64,000 bases of DNA from an uncultured Tenacibaculum sp. (GCF_947495995.1 NZ_CANMAX010000003.1:496001-560000); one strand, 5' to 3'. Positions 34,396 through 43,305 are shown, counted from the first letter of the stretch. Notes: generated by a model from the sequence alone, not told the origin. Program-made: numbers and translations.

Positions 34396-35602
34396 CATTT
34401 GGTTCTATTTCTTCTAAAGAATATTCTTTTATTTCTGGTAAGATGTTATGAAGTTTAACGTATTTTTTCTGTGCAAGTAAACTATCTTTTACCTCTTTTA
34501 ATTGTTCTACAAGCATTACATTAACCTGTAACTCTTTTCTTTTTTGATCTCTAGGTTCATATTCTAGTTCTTTATCAAGTATTATTTTAGATCTATTCAC
34601 CAATAAAATTTCTTCTTTTAAAAGATTGAAAAGCTCTTTCGTTTCATTTGAATTAGGATTGAAGTAACCAATTTGTTTTAAAATATCTTTAGGTAAAGCA
34701 TATTTCCAATTCATTACAGAACGTGGTTTGTAATAATATCTGCGATTATAACTGCCTTTTAAGTCATGAATAATAATTTGTTGTATAATGATAGTGTCTA
34801 ATGATACTTTTTGATTGTAGGAAAAAGATTTTTTTATATCCCAAATTTGATGTCCAGAACTCACATACTTACGTTTTTTAAGCGTACGAATGGCATCGCT
34901 GTCAAATTTAATATTGTACTTTTTTTCTGATGTTTTTATTTCATTATCAATATATTCTAGTGATTTTAGATAAGGCTTAAAATAAATATCGTTTAGTATT
35001 TCTTGATTCACAGTTGTTGTTCTATAGAGGATAAGTATCGTAAAGAAAGAAACTACGATTGAAATTAAAATCCATTTTATTGATTTATATAGTAACCTTA
35101 ATAAAGACCAACTATTGATAAAAATTACTATTGGTAAGAGCACAAAAAGACTGGAACAATCTTTATACAAATTAATAGGATGTCCAGAATTGCTTGAAAC
35201 TTCAGCTGCTATTAGAAATATAAAAAGATACGCCAATTTAACGGCTAAAAATAGAATTATCCAGAAAAACAGTACTGTATTCGTTCTTATTTGTTGTTTG
35301 AGAAAATTATGTTTTTTCTTTTTACTGATTGTGCTTTCAACCCAAATTCTGATAGTAACAGAAAGTCCGAGAGCAGTACATAGTGAAACAATAAAATAAT
35401 TAAAAAAGGCAAGCTCTGCATCTTCAAAAGTTAAAAGATCTTCAGATATGCTCGTTGAAAAACGAATAATTTCTCTAGCTCTATTAAAAATTAGTGAAAG
35501 TGTAGTGGCAGTAACAAAACCAGAAATAATTCCAATCCAAAATCGAAGTTTTCCTATGTTTTGTATTGAAATATGATCTTTTTTAAAGTTTATTTTTCTC
35601 AT
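34379..35602 (-). CDS. Multi-pass membrane protein, unknown function
   Basis: 407 residues. Five hydrophobic helices in the first 210 residues: LRFWIGIISGFVTATTLSLIF, FFNYFIVSLCTALGLSVTI, TVLFFWIILFLAVKLAYLFIFLI, LFVLLPIVIFINSW and WILISIVVSFFTILIL. A charged, cytoplasmic-like C-terminal half has coiled segments. RRYYYKPRSVMNWKYALPKDI is noticeable. Ends KSQD. No family recognised. The 3' end overlaps a terminator hairpin. Confidence 0.6.
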   Translation of the reverse strand: MRKINFKKDHISIQNIGKLRFWIGIISGFVTATTLSLIFNRAREIIRFSTSISEDLLTFEDAELAFFNYFIVSLCTALGLSVTIRIWVESTISKKKKHNFLKQQIRTNTVLFFWIILFLAVKLAYLFIFLIAAEVSSNSGHPINLYKDCSSLFVLLPIVIFINSWSLLRLLYKSIKWILISIVVSFFTILILYRTTTVNQEILNDIYFKPYLKSLEYIDNEIKTSEKKYNIKFDSDAIRTLKKRKYVSSGHQIWDIKKSFSYNQKVSLDTIIIQQIIIHDLKGSYNRRYYYKPRSVMNWKYALPKDILKQIGYFNPNSNETKELFNLLKEEILLVNRSKIILDKELEYEPRDQKRKELQVNVMLVEQLKEVKDSLLAQKKYVKLHNILPEIKEYSLEEIEPNEKSQD

Positions 35603-35655
35603 TCAGTCTTAAAGCAGAATTTTTAAATTGATTTTCCTTTTCCTGTTAATAGAAT

Positions 35656-36630
35656 TTACGAACGCAATTGAGCAATTTTAGCATCTAAACCAAGTTCACC
35701 ATAACCACTTGATATCAATAATTCTTTAAAGAAAGCTTCTAATGTTCTGTCTAATACAAAGAGTTTCTTCGTTGTTGAAAGAGTTGTCGTAAATATGTAA
35801 TTGATAGCTTTATCAGTATATTCCTTTTTACATTCTTCAAATTTTTCTCTGATAAAGTTTTGAGATTGTTCAATGGTATTTTGATTCATCATTTCAACAA
35901 CAGCTGTGAGTTTCTCAAAGTTTTCACTATCAGGTTGTATAAAATCATGCAGTAGATTATCAATATGAATAGTATTCTGAACTTTCTTCATCCAAATAAG
36001 TATCGCTACAATAGTTTCAGAAATTAGGAGTTCTTTTCCTTTTATATTCGGATCATTATTAAATGTTGTATATGTCGTTGTAATGGTTTTATTATTCTTT
36101 TCTTCTACAACTATTTTTTTAATGAGCGTTTTATTTTCAATTTCAAATGTTTCTGTTTTTTCTTTATGCTTTGCAGATTCTTTGATGACCTGTTTTAAGT
36201 CTTTGTAAATTTCATCTAACTGAGATTTATTTTCATCTAGTAATAATTGAGTTTTAGTATTATTAAAGTCAATTATATATAAGTTATGACCAAGAGCAAA
36301 AGAAGAAGATCTTTCTACATTCTTGATATCAGAAATTTTCATTTTCTTAAAATCATTCTTTAGAAAAAGATTATAGAAATCATTGAATTTCTTTGATCCA
36401 TGATTCAATTTTGGGTGATAAAGAATTTCTTCAGGAGTAATTTCAAACTGAATAATTTTGTCCGTTTTTTTATAGAAATATATCCCAAGTAATAAAGTGA
36501 CAATAAAAAATATGATGAAAAAAGGAGCTTTACTTAAAATGAAAAATACAAACATCATAACGGAACAAAGTATATAGATAAATGATGTTCTTCGCATTCT
36601 TTTATTACTCAAAAAATATTTTTTAGTCAT
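35656..36630 (-). CDS. Membrane protein with large cytoplasmic domain, unknown
   Basis: 324 residues. Two N-terminal helices (FIYILCSVMMFVFFILS; FFIIFFIVTLLLGIYFY) precede a segment like the PH-like domain of bacterial membrane proteins (IIQFEITPEEILYHP...ISDIKNVERSS..LYIIDF). The long helical C-terminal part (residues 170-324) is unlike that family. The N-terminal plan also occurs in the neighbour at 36706, so these may be related. Function unknown. Confidence 0.6.
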   Translation of the reverse strand: MTKKYFLSNKRMRRTSFIYILCSVMMFVFFILSKAPFFIIFFIVTLLLGIYFYKKTDKIIQFEITPEEILYHPKLNHGSKKFNDFYNLFLKNDFKKMKISDIKNVERSSSFALGHNLYIIDFNNTKTQLLLDENKSQLDEIYKDLKQVIKESAKHKEKTETFEIENKTLIKKIVVEEKNNKTITTTYTTFNNDPNIKGKELLISETIVAILIWMKKVQNTIHIDNLLHDFIQPDSENFEKLTAVVEMMNQNTIEQSQNFIREKFEECKKEYTDKAINYIFTTTLSTTKKLFVLDRTLEAFFKELLISSGYGELGLDAKIAQLRS

Positions 36631-36705
36631 AGTAATGTAAATCTAGGTTATTACTCCATTGATAAATATAAGTAAAGTATATACAACTTAAATTCTCATA
36701 AGTGT

Positions 36706-37197
36706 TTACTGATATGTTTTAAGTTTTCCATGTTCTTTTAATTTTTCTAGAATTTCAATTTCTTCTTGGTTCAATATTTCAAAAGGTAGATGAATTGTTT
36801 GTTTGTGTTTTGTGATTAAAACGTAATAGTTTTTTCTTTTTTTAAGATCTCTAAATTCTGAATAATCTAGTTCCGATTTACTTTTTTCAGTTGCAATAAT
36901 GAGTTTATTAGGAGTAACAGTATAATTAAGATCAAACCTTTCAAACCAAGTTTTGCTACTAATAAGTAAAATTAAAGGTTGAAGTGTATAATAGACTCCA
37001 AAACCAATAAATAATAATCCTTTATAGTTTCCTGGAGTGTATAAATTATATCCAATTATTAAAATAAGTGGACCAGCTAATATTCTTAAAAGTGTATAAA
37101 AAACACCATAACCGAAATAATACTCTTCTAAAAATATTTTATTTTTTTGAGTTTTAGATAAACCTTTACTTTTCATAACATTTTTAATTACTAACAA
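36706..37197 (-). CDS. YcxB-like membrane protein
   Basis: 163 residues. Two to three membrane helices (GVFYTLLRILAGPLILIIGYNLY; GLLFIGFGVYYTLQPLILLIS) are followed by a small YcxB/PH-like beta domain: FDLNYTVTPNKLIIATEKSKSELDYSEFRDLKKRKNYYVLITKHKQTIHLP, typical for YcxB family membership (PF14317-like). The ending ILEKLKEHGKLKTYQ is charged. Function unknown. First gene of a pair with the 324-residue membrane protein. Confidence 0.7.
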   Translation of the reverse strand: MLVIKNVMKSKGLSKTQKNKIFLEEYYFGYGVFYTLLRILAGPLILIIGYNLYTPGNYKGLLFIGFGVYYTLQPLILLISSKTWFERFDLNYTVTPNKLIIATEKSKSELDYSEFRDLKKRKNYYVLITKHKQTIHLPFEILNQEEIEILEKLKEHGKLKTYQ

Positions 37198-37261
37198 ATA
37201 GGTGAATTGTTAGTTACGGACTAAATTACAGATTATTATTTTAAAGATTGAATATAAAATG

Positions 37262-37294
37262 AACAGACGTTTGATTAAATACCAAACGTCTGTT
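37262..37294. terminator. Bidirectional Rho-independent terminator
   Basis: Perfect 12-bp stem AACAGACGTTTG / CAAACGTCTGTT with a 9-base loop. It lies 22 bases after the LamG lipoprotein stop on the minus strand. The T run is better on the plus strand, but both are T-rich. Confidence 0.85.
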
Positions 37295-37315
37295 TTATTT
37301 ATAGTTTATGTGTAA

Positions 37316-38038
37316 TTATTTCTTGTTGAAAAGCGATGTTATTTCAGATTGATTTAAAGCAACGTTATAAATTCTAACTTCATCTATTTTTCCTTTAAAT
37401 GTATTCGATGGCAAATTTAAACGAGTTCCTATTAATAATGGTTGATCATTATTTAAAATACTTCCTTGTATTTCTTCAGTAGCAATTAGTTCATTATTTA
37501 CATATAAAAACATTTTCTGATCTTTTAATACACCAGTAATTAAATACCAGGTATTTATCTCATATCCGTTTTTTTTGACTTGCTTAAGTTGACCTTCAGA
37601 ATTAGTTGAGAAAATTAATTCATTTGCTGATGATGATAATCCGTAAGGCCAAGCTCCAGTTCCACTAATAGCACTTCCTTTTCTAAGAATAGTTTGAGAT
37701 TTTTTTTCTTCTGGATAAATCCAAGCAGAAATAGTGAACTCATCATCTAAAAATAACTGAGGGTTGTTTGGAACTTCAATCCCGCTATCATCACCATTGA
37801 AATAATAAGCAAAATTTTCAAGAGCCAATTGATCACTCGTTATAGAAACTTCATTTGCAATTCCATGATTGTTATAACCACTTTGATCAAAAGGATTTTT
37901 TTCAAAAGGATAGTAAGCCAACAAATTTTTATACCTGACTTGTTCTGAGCTTACATCATCGTTAATTACATCGTCGTCGTCTCCGCAAGAAATGAAGGTT
38001 AAAAAAAGTAATAGTAGTGTTAAGTTTAAGTTTTTCAT
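37316..38038 (-). CDS. LamG-domain lipoprotein
   Basis: 240 residues. Lipoprotein signal LLLFLTFISCGDDDD (Cys18) with the acidic G-D-D-D-D export signal typical of outer-surface lipoproteins of Bacteroidota. The remainder is a concanavalin-like LamG/pentraxin fold: LLAYYPFEKNPFDQSGYNNHG, GDDSGIEVPNNPQLFLDDEFTISAWIYPEE, WYLITGVLKDQKMFLYVNNELI and FKGKIDEVRIYNVALNQSEI. Such domains bind carbohydrates or proteins. It is monocistronic with a strong terminator. Confidence 0.9.
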   Translation of the reverse strand: MKNLNLTLLLLFLTFISCGDDDDVINDDVSSEQVRYKNLLAYYPFEKNPFDQSGYNNHGIANEVSITSDQLALENFAYYFNGDDSGIEVPNNPQLFLDDEFTISAWIYPEEKKSQTILRKGSAISGTGAWPYGLSSSANELIFSTNSEGQLKQVKKNGYEINTWYLITGVLKDQKMFLYVNNELIATEEIQGSILNNDQPLLIGTRLNLPSNTFKGKIDEVRIYNVALNQSEITSLFNKK

Positions 38039-38050
38039 AATTTAAAATTT

Positions 38051-38212
38051 TTACGAAGAACAACCATCAACTAACATACCAGATTCGTGTTTACATGTTA
38101 CGTTATTGTTAAGTTGAATTAAGCTTTTTTGAATAAAAATCTTTCTTAAAAATGAGGAAGCTGATTTTAAGTGATTTACAGTTTTTGTGTTAGTTCGTTT
38201 TATAGTTAGCAA
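38051..38212 (-). CDS. Possible RiPP-like peptide with no ATG (decayed or non-canonical start)
   Basis: Open frame of 53 codons that begins only with TTG and overlaps the upstream gene's 3' end. It reads FLRKIFIQKSLIQLNNN followed by VTCKHESGMLVDGCSS. The K-x-x-I-x-K-x-x-I-x-x-L-N-N-N block resembles leaders of Bacteroidota class I lanthipeptide-like precursors, and the short core with two Cys near a C-terminal CSS fits. No ATG is present in the frame. Could be a remnant, a TTG-started gene, or chance. It lies just upstream of the LamG lipoprotein gene. Confidence 0.35.
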   Translation of the reverse strand: MLTIKRTNTKTVNHLKSASSFLRKIFIQKSLIQLNNNVTCKHESGMLVDGCSS

Positions 38213-38591
38213 CTTTCAATTCTAACAAAGCAAGTAGAAGTACAATTACAATTTCTGCAAAAATGTAGCTCCAACCCAAAGAGGTAATTGTTTCCTTGTG
38301 ATACAATGCAAAACCAATTGATGTACAACAGTAACAGATGTTTACAAAAGCAATTGCTTTTATGAAAAAAGCTATGTTTTTATTAGTGTTGAAATAACAG
38401 TAAAAATCATACATAGCAAAGAAGCAAGGTAGCGTAGCAAGTAGGTACAAGGTTTGTTTTGGAATACCAAAAAAAGATTCAAATCGAACTAAGACAATGC
38501 CAAGTAGAAAAGCAGATATTATAGCACCAATTCCATCAATTAGAAATAGTTGTTTCGGATTTGATTTTAAGTGCTTTAATACTTGTTTCAA
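38190..38591 (-). CDS. Four-helix membrane protein, unknown
   Basis: 133 residues with four predicted helices: FLIDGIGAIISAFLLGIVLV, TLYLLATLPCFFAMYDFYCYF, IAFFIKAIAFVNICYCCTSIGFALY and SYIFAEIVIVLLLALLELKV. The plan, in which the N terminus NPKQLFLIDGIGAIISAFLLG starts the first helix, matches small uncharacterised membrane proteins common in Flavobacteriia. It starts 25 bases after the Old Yellow Enzyme gene stop. Confidence 0.65.
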   Translation of the reverse strand: MKQVLKHLKSNPKQLFLIDGIGAIISAFLLGIVLVRFESFFGIPKQTLYLLATLPCFFAMYDFYCYFNTNKNIAFFIKAIAFVNICYCCTSIGFALYHKETITSLGWSYIFAEIVIVLLLALLELKVANYKTN

Positions 38592-38616
38592 AATAAATTT
38601 TTGAATTAAATAGTAA

Positions 38617-39699
38617 TTAATCAGGATTTACAAATCCAGACCATTTACTCATATAATCAATAAAGTTTTCACCTACACCTTCATTTTTTAAATATGCTTT
38701 TGAAACCGGAATTTCGGTAGGTTTAAAGTTGATATCTTTTATTACTTGTTCAGGAAAATTATGATGAAGAATTGCAGAACGCCCAATAGTAACAAAATCT
38801 ACGTTTGAATTTAAAACTTTTTGAACATCTTCACCATTTCTGATATTACCAGCCACAGTTAAATGAACATTTTTTAAATCTAATGCTGTAAAATGTTCAA
38901 GCAAAGATTTATGTTGATGTTCTTCTTCTTCCGGATGTTTGTATACATCCCATAAAGAAACATCAAGGAAATCAATTTTAGTTTCTTCAACTAGTCTTTC
39001 ACAAACTTGTTTTATTTCAGATAATTTAAGTCCGAATCGTTCAGGAGAAAGTCTAACACCTAATAAAAATTGTTCGCCACAAGTATTTCTAATACCATTT
39101 ACAATTTCAAATAAAATACGACTTCTGTTTTCTAAACTTCCACCATAATTATCGGTTCTGTTATTTATACTTGAGCTTAGAAATTGAGCTAATATGTAAC
39201 CGTGGGCACCATGAACTTCAACACCATCGTAACCACTTTTTTGAGCTCTTTTTGCAGCATTAATAAAATCGTTTTTTAGTTGTTGAATTTCTTCTGAAGA
39301 AATTTCACGAGCACCATGTTTTTCGTTGTTAGAAGGGCAAAGAGGTTTTTGCTGAATCAGTTCTTCAGGAGATCGCATTCCTGCATGGTGAAGTTGAACA
39401 ACAGCTAAACTACCATATGATTTAATTTTTTCACTTAATCTTTTATGTCCTTCAATATGATCATCAGAAAAAATACCTAATTGTCCAGGAAAACCTTTTC
39501 CAGAAGCTTGAACGTGAGAAGCACAAGTCATAACCAATCCAAATTGACCTTTAGCTCTCATTGTTAACCACTGATATTCATCTTCAGATAATCGTCCGTC
39601 TTCAAAACTTTGAGTATTCGTTAATGGAGCTAACATGAATTTGTTTTTCATGGTTAATCCACAAGGGAATTGAACAGGTGTTTGTAAAAGGTCTTTCAT
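38617..39699 (-). CDS. NADH:flavin oxidoreductase, Old Yellow Enzyme family
   Basis: 360 residues, the usual OYE barrel length. MKNKFMLAPLTNTQSFEDG, VMTCASHVQASGKGFPGQLG, AVVQLHHAGMRS (flavin and substrate His pair), GYDGVEVHGAHGYILAQFLS, then NNRTDNYGGSLENRSRI and the late TVAGNIRNGEDV, FVTIGRS phosphate-binding part show every core motif. It reduces activated C=C bonds or nitro compounds with FMN and NAD(P)H in the cytoplasm. The physiological substrate is not predictable. It is upstream of the four-helix membrane protein gene. Confidence 0.94.
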   Translation of the reverse strand: MKDLLQTPVQFPCGLTMKNKFMLAPLTNTQSFEDGRLSEDEYQWLTMRAKGQFGLVMTCASHVQASGKGFPGQLGIFSDDHIEGHKRLSEKIKSYGSLAVVQLHHAGMRSPEELIQQKPLCPSNNEKHGAREISSEEIQQLKNDFINAAKRAQKSGYDGVEVHGAHGYILAQFLSSSINNRTDNYGGSLENRSRILFEIVNGIRNTCGEQFLLGVRLSPERFGLKLSEIKQVCERLVEETKIDFLDVSLWDVYKHPEEEEHQHKSLLEHFTALDLKNVHLTVAGNIRNGEDVQKVLNSNVDFVTIGRSAILHHNFPEQVIKDINFKPTEIPVSKAYLKNEGVGENFIDYMSKWSGFVNPD

Positions 39700-39827
39700 T
39701 CTGATTTACGCTTTCTTTTTGTAAAATTTAAGTGCTTTACTAATTTTTGTAAAGTTAACTAAAAAGAAAATTTTTTAGAAAGATTGTAACTTAAAGCGTT
39801 TGTTAAAAAAGGAGAATTGTTTTCTTC

Positions 39828-39929
39828 TTAAAATGTTAATTTATTAGGACTAAGTTCTTTAAGAAAATCAGTGATTTGACTTTGTATTTCAGAAGTAATA
39901 TCAATCTTTTTTAGGATGTCAATTTTCAT
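39828..39929 (-). CDS. Possible truncated GNAT-like N terminus (33 aa)
   Basis: ATG frame of 33 residues, starting inside the last codons of the Ntn-hydrolase gene: MKIDILKKIDITSEIQSQITDF, then LKELSPNKLTF. The N-E/Q-x-L-S-P-N ending resembles the first helix of a common flavobacterial GNAT subgroup, so it may be a remnant of a longer gene or a coincidence. No further match follows downstream. Confidence 0.35.
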   Translation of the reverse strand: MKIDILKKIDITSEIQSQITDFLKELSPNKLTF

Positions 39930-41130
39930 TGTTATTTTTACTATTAAAGGATTCTTTCTTTTCCTTACATTCTAATAATTTCTTGATTGCATTCTGATTT
40001 TCTGGATTTAATGTTAAAGATTTAGCATAATTAATTATAGCTTTATTCCATTCTTTATTGTCTAAATAAGCTTCTCCTAAACTATCATAAAGATCAAAAT
40101 CATTAGGCATTAATTTAAGTCCGTATTTAAAAACTTTTATGGCAGTTTTTGGATCCTTTTTATTTTTTAACCACTCATAACCTACAACATTAATTCCCCA
40201 GTTTACGCCTTTATTTTTAAGTTCTTCTTCTGAATATTGTTCAGGGTTCATTTTTTCTTTCAGAAATAAAACTGGATTATTTGAATCGTTATATTTAGTA
40301 TAAAATTGATAAGCTATAGAATTTGTGTCTTTTTCAAATAAGTCAATCATCATTGTTTTATGATTTCCTTTCTTGAGTTCTTTTTTTAGATCTAATTCAA
40401 CATAATTAGAAAAATCAGTGTATAGGTATAAACGAATTTTAAGAGAAGTTAAATCGTAAATTGTAGAAAATTGTGTGGAGGTAACTTCAGAGCTTTCGGT
40501 TTTCATATTATCCATTACTTTACTACAATAATCAAAAGATGCTTTGCCTTGTGTAGTATTTAAAAACTGTTGCCCTTTTTGAAACCTAGGAATATCAACT
40601 TCAGATAGAGAGTTTATTTGTGAGTAATAAAAATTAGAAAACGATTTTTCAGACTCTTCTCCAATTATTAATAGTTCACCTTCAACTATTAAATATGTTC
40701 CAGATTTATCTACAAATACAAGCATACTACTTGAAAGAAAACTTAAATCAATAGTTTCTAAGTATTCTTTCACTTCTTCTACAGTTGCCATAGATTGCAT
40801 GATATTGCGAAGAGCGTTAACTATCGAAACTTTAGTCTTTCCTACGGTATTTGTAACGGCTAATTCAGAATTAGCAAATCCATCAAAAACTAAACCAGCT
40901 TCATTAATTGCACCTTGAGCAAAATTATTGATTCTACCCATGTACATAACTCCAAATTTTTTATCACCAGCTACTTCAAACCAAAATTGATTATTCGGAC
41001 TTAGAAAATCTTCGTTATTCCCCACAATAGTTCTTCCGTTTTTAGTGATTTTATACATACTGCATGTATTTCCGATTAATGGAAAAAGCAAAAGAATGGT
41101 AGCAAAAAGAACGATGATGTTATTTTTCAT
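39919..41130 (-). CDS. Exported Ntn-hydrolase (C45/choloylglycine-type) with TPR tail
   Basis: About 403 residues from MKNNIIVLF (ATG 41130; an upstream ATG at 41160 adds ten residues). Signal peptide ends at LFPLIGNTC; Cys is then the first residue of the mature fold, as in N-terminal nucleophile amidases of C45/choloylglycine type, with CSMYKITKNGRTIVGNNEDF (N-x-D as usual) and GAINEAGLVFDGFANSE. A C-terminal TPR pair (VFKYGLKLMPNDFDLYDSLGEAYLDN; NKAIINYAKSLTLNPENQ) is attached. It likely cleaves linear amides such as penicillin, acyl-amino acids or peptides outside the inner membrane; the substrate is unknown. Confidence 0.85.
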   Translation of the reverse strand: MKNNIIVLFATILLLFPLIGNTCSMYKITKNGRTIVGNNEDFLSPNNQFWFEVAGDKKFGVMYMGRINNFAQGAINEAGLVFDGFANSELAVTNTVGKTKVSIVNALRNIMQSMATVEEVKEYLETIDLSFLSSSMLVFVDKSGTYLIVEGELLIIGEESEKSFSNFYYSQINSLSEVDIPRFQKGQQFLNTTQGKASFDYCSKVMDNMKTESSEVTSTQFSTIYDLTSLKIRLYLYTDFSNYVELDLKKELKKGNHKTMMIDLFEKDTNSIAYQFYTKYNDSNNPVLFLKEKMNPEQYSEEELKNKGVNWGINVVGYEWLKNKKDPKTAIKVFKYGLKLMPNDFDLYDSLGEAYLDNKEWNKAIINYAKSLTLNPENQNAIKKLLECKEKKESFNSKNNNEN

Positions 41131-41222
41131 TTTGTCTTTATTAATTTTTAATAAAGACAATGTATATGTTTATATGTTACAGTTTAAGACTAATTTGTAA
41201 ATGATAGATAACAAATAGTTTC

Positions 41223-41765
41223 CTATTTTAAATTTAACTGCCAAGAAACGCCAAATTGATCTTCAACAAAACCAAATTTTGTGCTGAATCCATAATTATT
41301 TAAAGGCATCATTACCTTTCCGTTTTCGGATAGTTTTGAAAACAATTTGTTTAATTGTTGTTCATCTTTACATTCAACAAAGTTAGAAACAGCAGGAGTA
41401 AAACCCCAGTCGTGAATAGCAGGACTATCACTACACATAAAAAGTTTATCATTTAAACTAAATGTGGCGTGCATAATGGTTCCTTCTTTTCCTGGAGCAC
41501 CTTTTTCCCAACGTTTTATATTTATAATTTTTGAATTGTTAAATAGTTTGATATAGAAGTTCATTGCTTGTTCAGCATTTTCTTTTTGAAATGTTAAGAA
41601 TGTTGCAATTTGTGTTTTTGAACTATTTTGATTTTCAGTAATTATCTTTTTAATGCTATCAAGTTCAGTTTGAAGTTTAATTACATTCTCGTTCTTATTA
41701 TTTTCAATGTTAGTACAGCTTAAAATAAATAAAGAACTAAACAGAATTGTTAAAAATCTTTTCAT
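41223..41765 (-). CDS. Exported VOC/PhnB-type domain lipoprotein
   Basis: About 180 residues from MKRFLTILFSSLFILSC (ATG 41765; an upstream ATG adds ten polar residues). Lipobox LFILSC, Cys18, then a short coiled-coil-like linker and a VOC fold of PF06983 (3-demethylubiquinone-9 methyltransferase-like) type: IATFLTFQKENAEQAMNFYIKLFNNSKI, HATFSLNDKLFMCSD and GFVEDQFGVSWQLN. VOC proteins of this type are usually cytoplasmic; a lipid-anchored form is unusual. Catalysis is uncertain. Confidence 0.85.
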   Translation of the reverse strand: MKRFLTILFSSLFILSCTNIENNKNENVIKLQTELDSIKKIITENQNSSKTQIATFLTFQKENAEQAMNFYIKLFNNSKIINIKRWEKGAPGKEGTIMHATFSLNDKLFMCSDSPAIHDWGFTPAVSNFVECKDEQQLNKLFSKLSENGKVMMPLNNYGFSTKFGFVEDQFGVSWQLNLK

Positions 41766-41823
41766 GTTTAAAGTTTTTGTTGTTAGATCCTTCAATATAA
41801 GTAAACTAGATTTTTAATTGCAA

Positions 41824-42354
41824 TTAGCTTTTAAATTTTTGCATATACTGTTTTATAATATGTCTTATTTCACAAATATCTTTTTTATTTGGTTCTTTAT
41901 TAGCTACTAAATAAAATTTACGAATCCACGGTGTATTTTCAATTTTACAATGGAATTCATATTTGTGAAGTAATTTATCTTTAAATTTTGTTTTCGTATG
42001 ACTTATGATAACAATTTCTTGTGATGCTATAAAAATTGTGTCTAAGAAGTTCGGGTTTTTCTTTTGAAGTTCATTATTGTTATTTTGAACATCATAAGAA
42101 GAATATCCTTCTAATTTAATGAAAGAGGAATCAGACGTTTTTTGAGCTAATAAACTATTTAAATCTCCTCTAAATTTACCCGTCCAGTATTTCGGAAGCT
42201 TAAGAGTGAAATCAGTATACTGGTCATAAAGTGAAATAGAATCTTCTACAGAATAGTTATTACAATCCTTAAAAAAATCTGTAATTGTATTTTTTTGAGC
42301 ATTGCTAATGAATGTAATTAAGAAGCAAACTAGTATTTGAATTTTCGTTTTCAT
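41824..42354 (-). CDS. Hypothetical exported protein
   Basis: 176 residues with a signal peptide (MKTKIQILVCFLITFISNAQ). Mature part FFKDCNNYSVEDSISLYDQYTDFTLKLPKYWTG then RDLNSLLAQK...FIKLEGYSSYDVQ. The style is PsbP/DUF1795-like (LPKYWTG start, HTKTKFKDKLLHKYEFHCKIEN strands), a guess. C-terminal charged tail. 21 bases after the ADP-ribosylglycohydrolase stop. Confidence 0.6.
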   Translation of the reverse strand: MKTKIQILVCFLITFISNAQKNTITDFFKDCNNYSVEDSISLYDQYTDFTLKLPKYWTGKFRGDLNSLLAQKTSDSSFIKLEGYSSYDVQNNNNELQKKNPNFLDTIFIASQEIVIISHTKTKFKDKLLHKYEFHCKIENTPWIRKFYLVANKEPNKKDICEIRHIIKQYMQKFKS

Positions 42355-42375
42355 ATAGTTGTAAAAATGTTTTTA

Positions 42376-43278
42376 TTACCAGTTTTCTAATGCAATTAAT
42401 TTATCCATTGTAGTTGTTATCCAATTGTAATCTTGTAAAGTTTCTAATTTAGAAGTCAGTTTTATGGGAATAGCATGAAACCCGATTAAAGAACCAGCTA
42501 TTTGTCCTGCAATTGAACAATTTGTATCGGTATCTCCACCGATTTCAATAAGCTGAGCATACATTTGTTCAATTCCAATTTCTTTAACTTTATTTGCTGC
42601 TGCAATTGCTAATGGAACAGAATTTACGACATATCCATCGTTGCCAATTTTTCCTATCTCAAGAAGATTTTCTATGTTTTTGATTTCAATAAGTCTATCA
42701 CGAACTCTGGTATCAGGAATTTGATCAATAATTAGTTCTAATAAATTCGTTGTACCATTCCAGTTACCATTTAAAATTTCTCTTATAGCGATTATTACAC
42801 TTTTAGCTCCAATATAAGCTTCATCATTATTGTGAGTGATAATACAAATATCTCTGATTTCAGAATATGTAATTTCTTCTCTAAAAGCTATTGGAGCTAT
42901 TCTCATAGCTGCTCCGTTTCCTGCTGCATATTCGCCTCTTCTTCCCACTTGACTCCAATGTCCGCCAAAGCTTAACTCTTTTAAAGATTTTAAAGTACTT
43001 GCTCCAATTCCTCTTAGCTTTCGTTGTTGGTAATATTCAACGAACTTGTTCGCTATTACTTCAGGATTTACTTTTTTATTTTCACACATTACTTCGATTG
43101 TAGCTAAAGTCAATTGTGTATCGTCTGTAATTCCCCAAGTAGGCATTTTTACATTTGGATTTCCAAGAAAATAAAATGTATCACCATCTTCTTCAAATTG
43201 ATTTTCAAAACCGCTTCCCCAAGCATCTCCAATGGCACCTCCAATTATACATCCTCTAAACCTTTCTTCTTTAGTCAT
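42376..43278 (-). CDS. ADP-ribosylglycohydrolase family (DraG/ARH-type) protein
   Basis: 300 residues with the family order: GCIIGGAIGDAWGSGFE at the N terminus, WGITDDTQLTLAT (the T-D-D-T metal motif), GAAMRIAPIAF and the late GGDTDTNCSIAGQIAGSLIG (D-x-D metal ligands). It removes ADP-ribose from a protein or small molecule using two metal ions in the cytoplasm. The target is not known; a mono-ADP-ribosyl transferase partner was not recognised in the window. It lies in a group with short gaps (21 and 27 bases). Confidence 0.94.
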   Translation of the reverse strand: MTKEERFRGCIIGGAIGDAWGSGFENQFEEDGDTFYFLGNPNVKMPTWGITDDTQLTLATIEVMCENKKVNPEVIANKFVEYYQQRKLRGIGASTLKSLKELSFGGHWSQVGRRGEYAAGNGAAMRIAPIAFREEITYSEIRDICIITHNNDEAYIGAKSVIIAIREILNGNWNGTTNLLELIIDQIPDTRVRDRLIEIKNIENLLEIGKIGNDGYVVNSVPLAIAAANKVKEIGIEQMYAQLIEIGGDTDTNCSIAGQIAGSLIGFHAIPIKLTSKLETLQDYNWITTTMDKLIALENW

Positions 43279-43305
43279 CTATACAGTTTTTAAAATTTGA
43301 TATGA

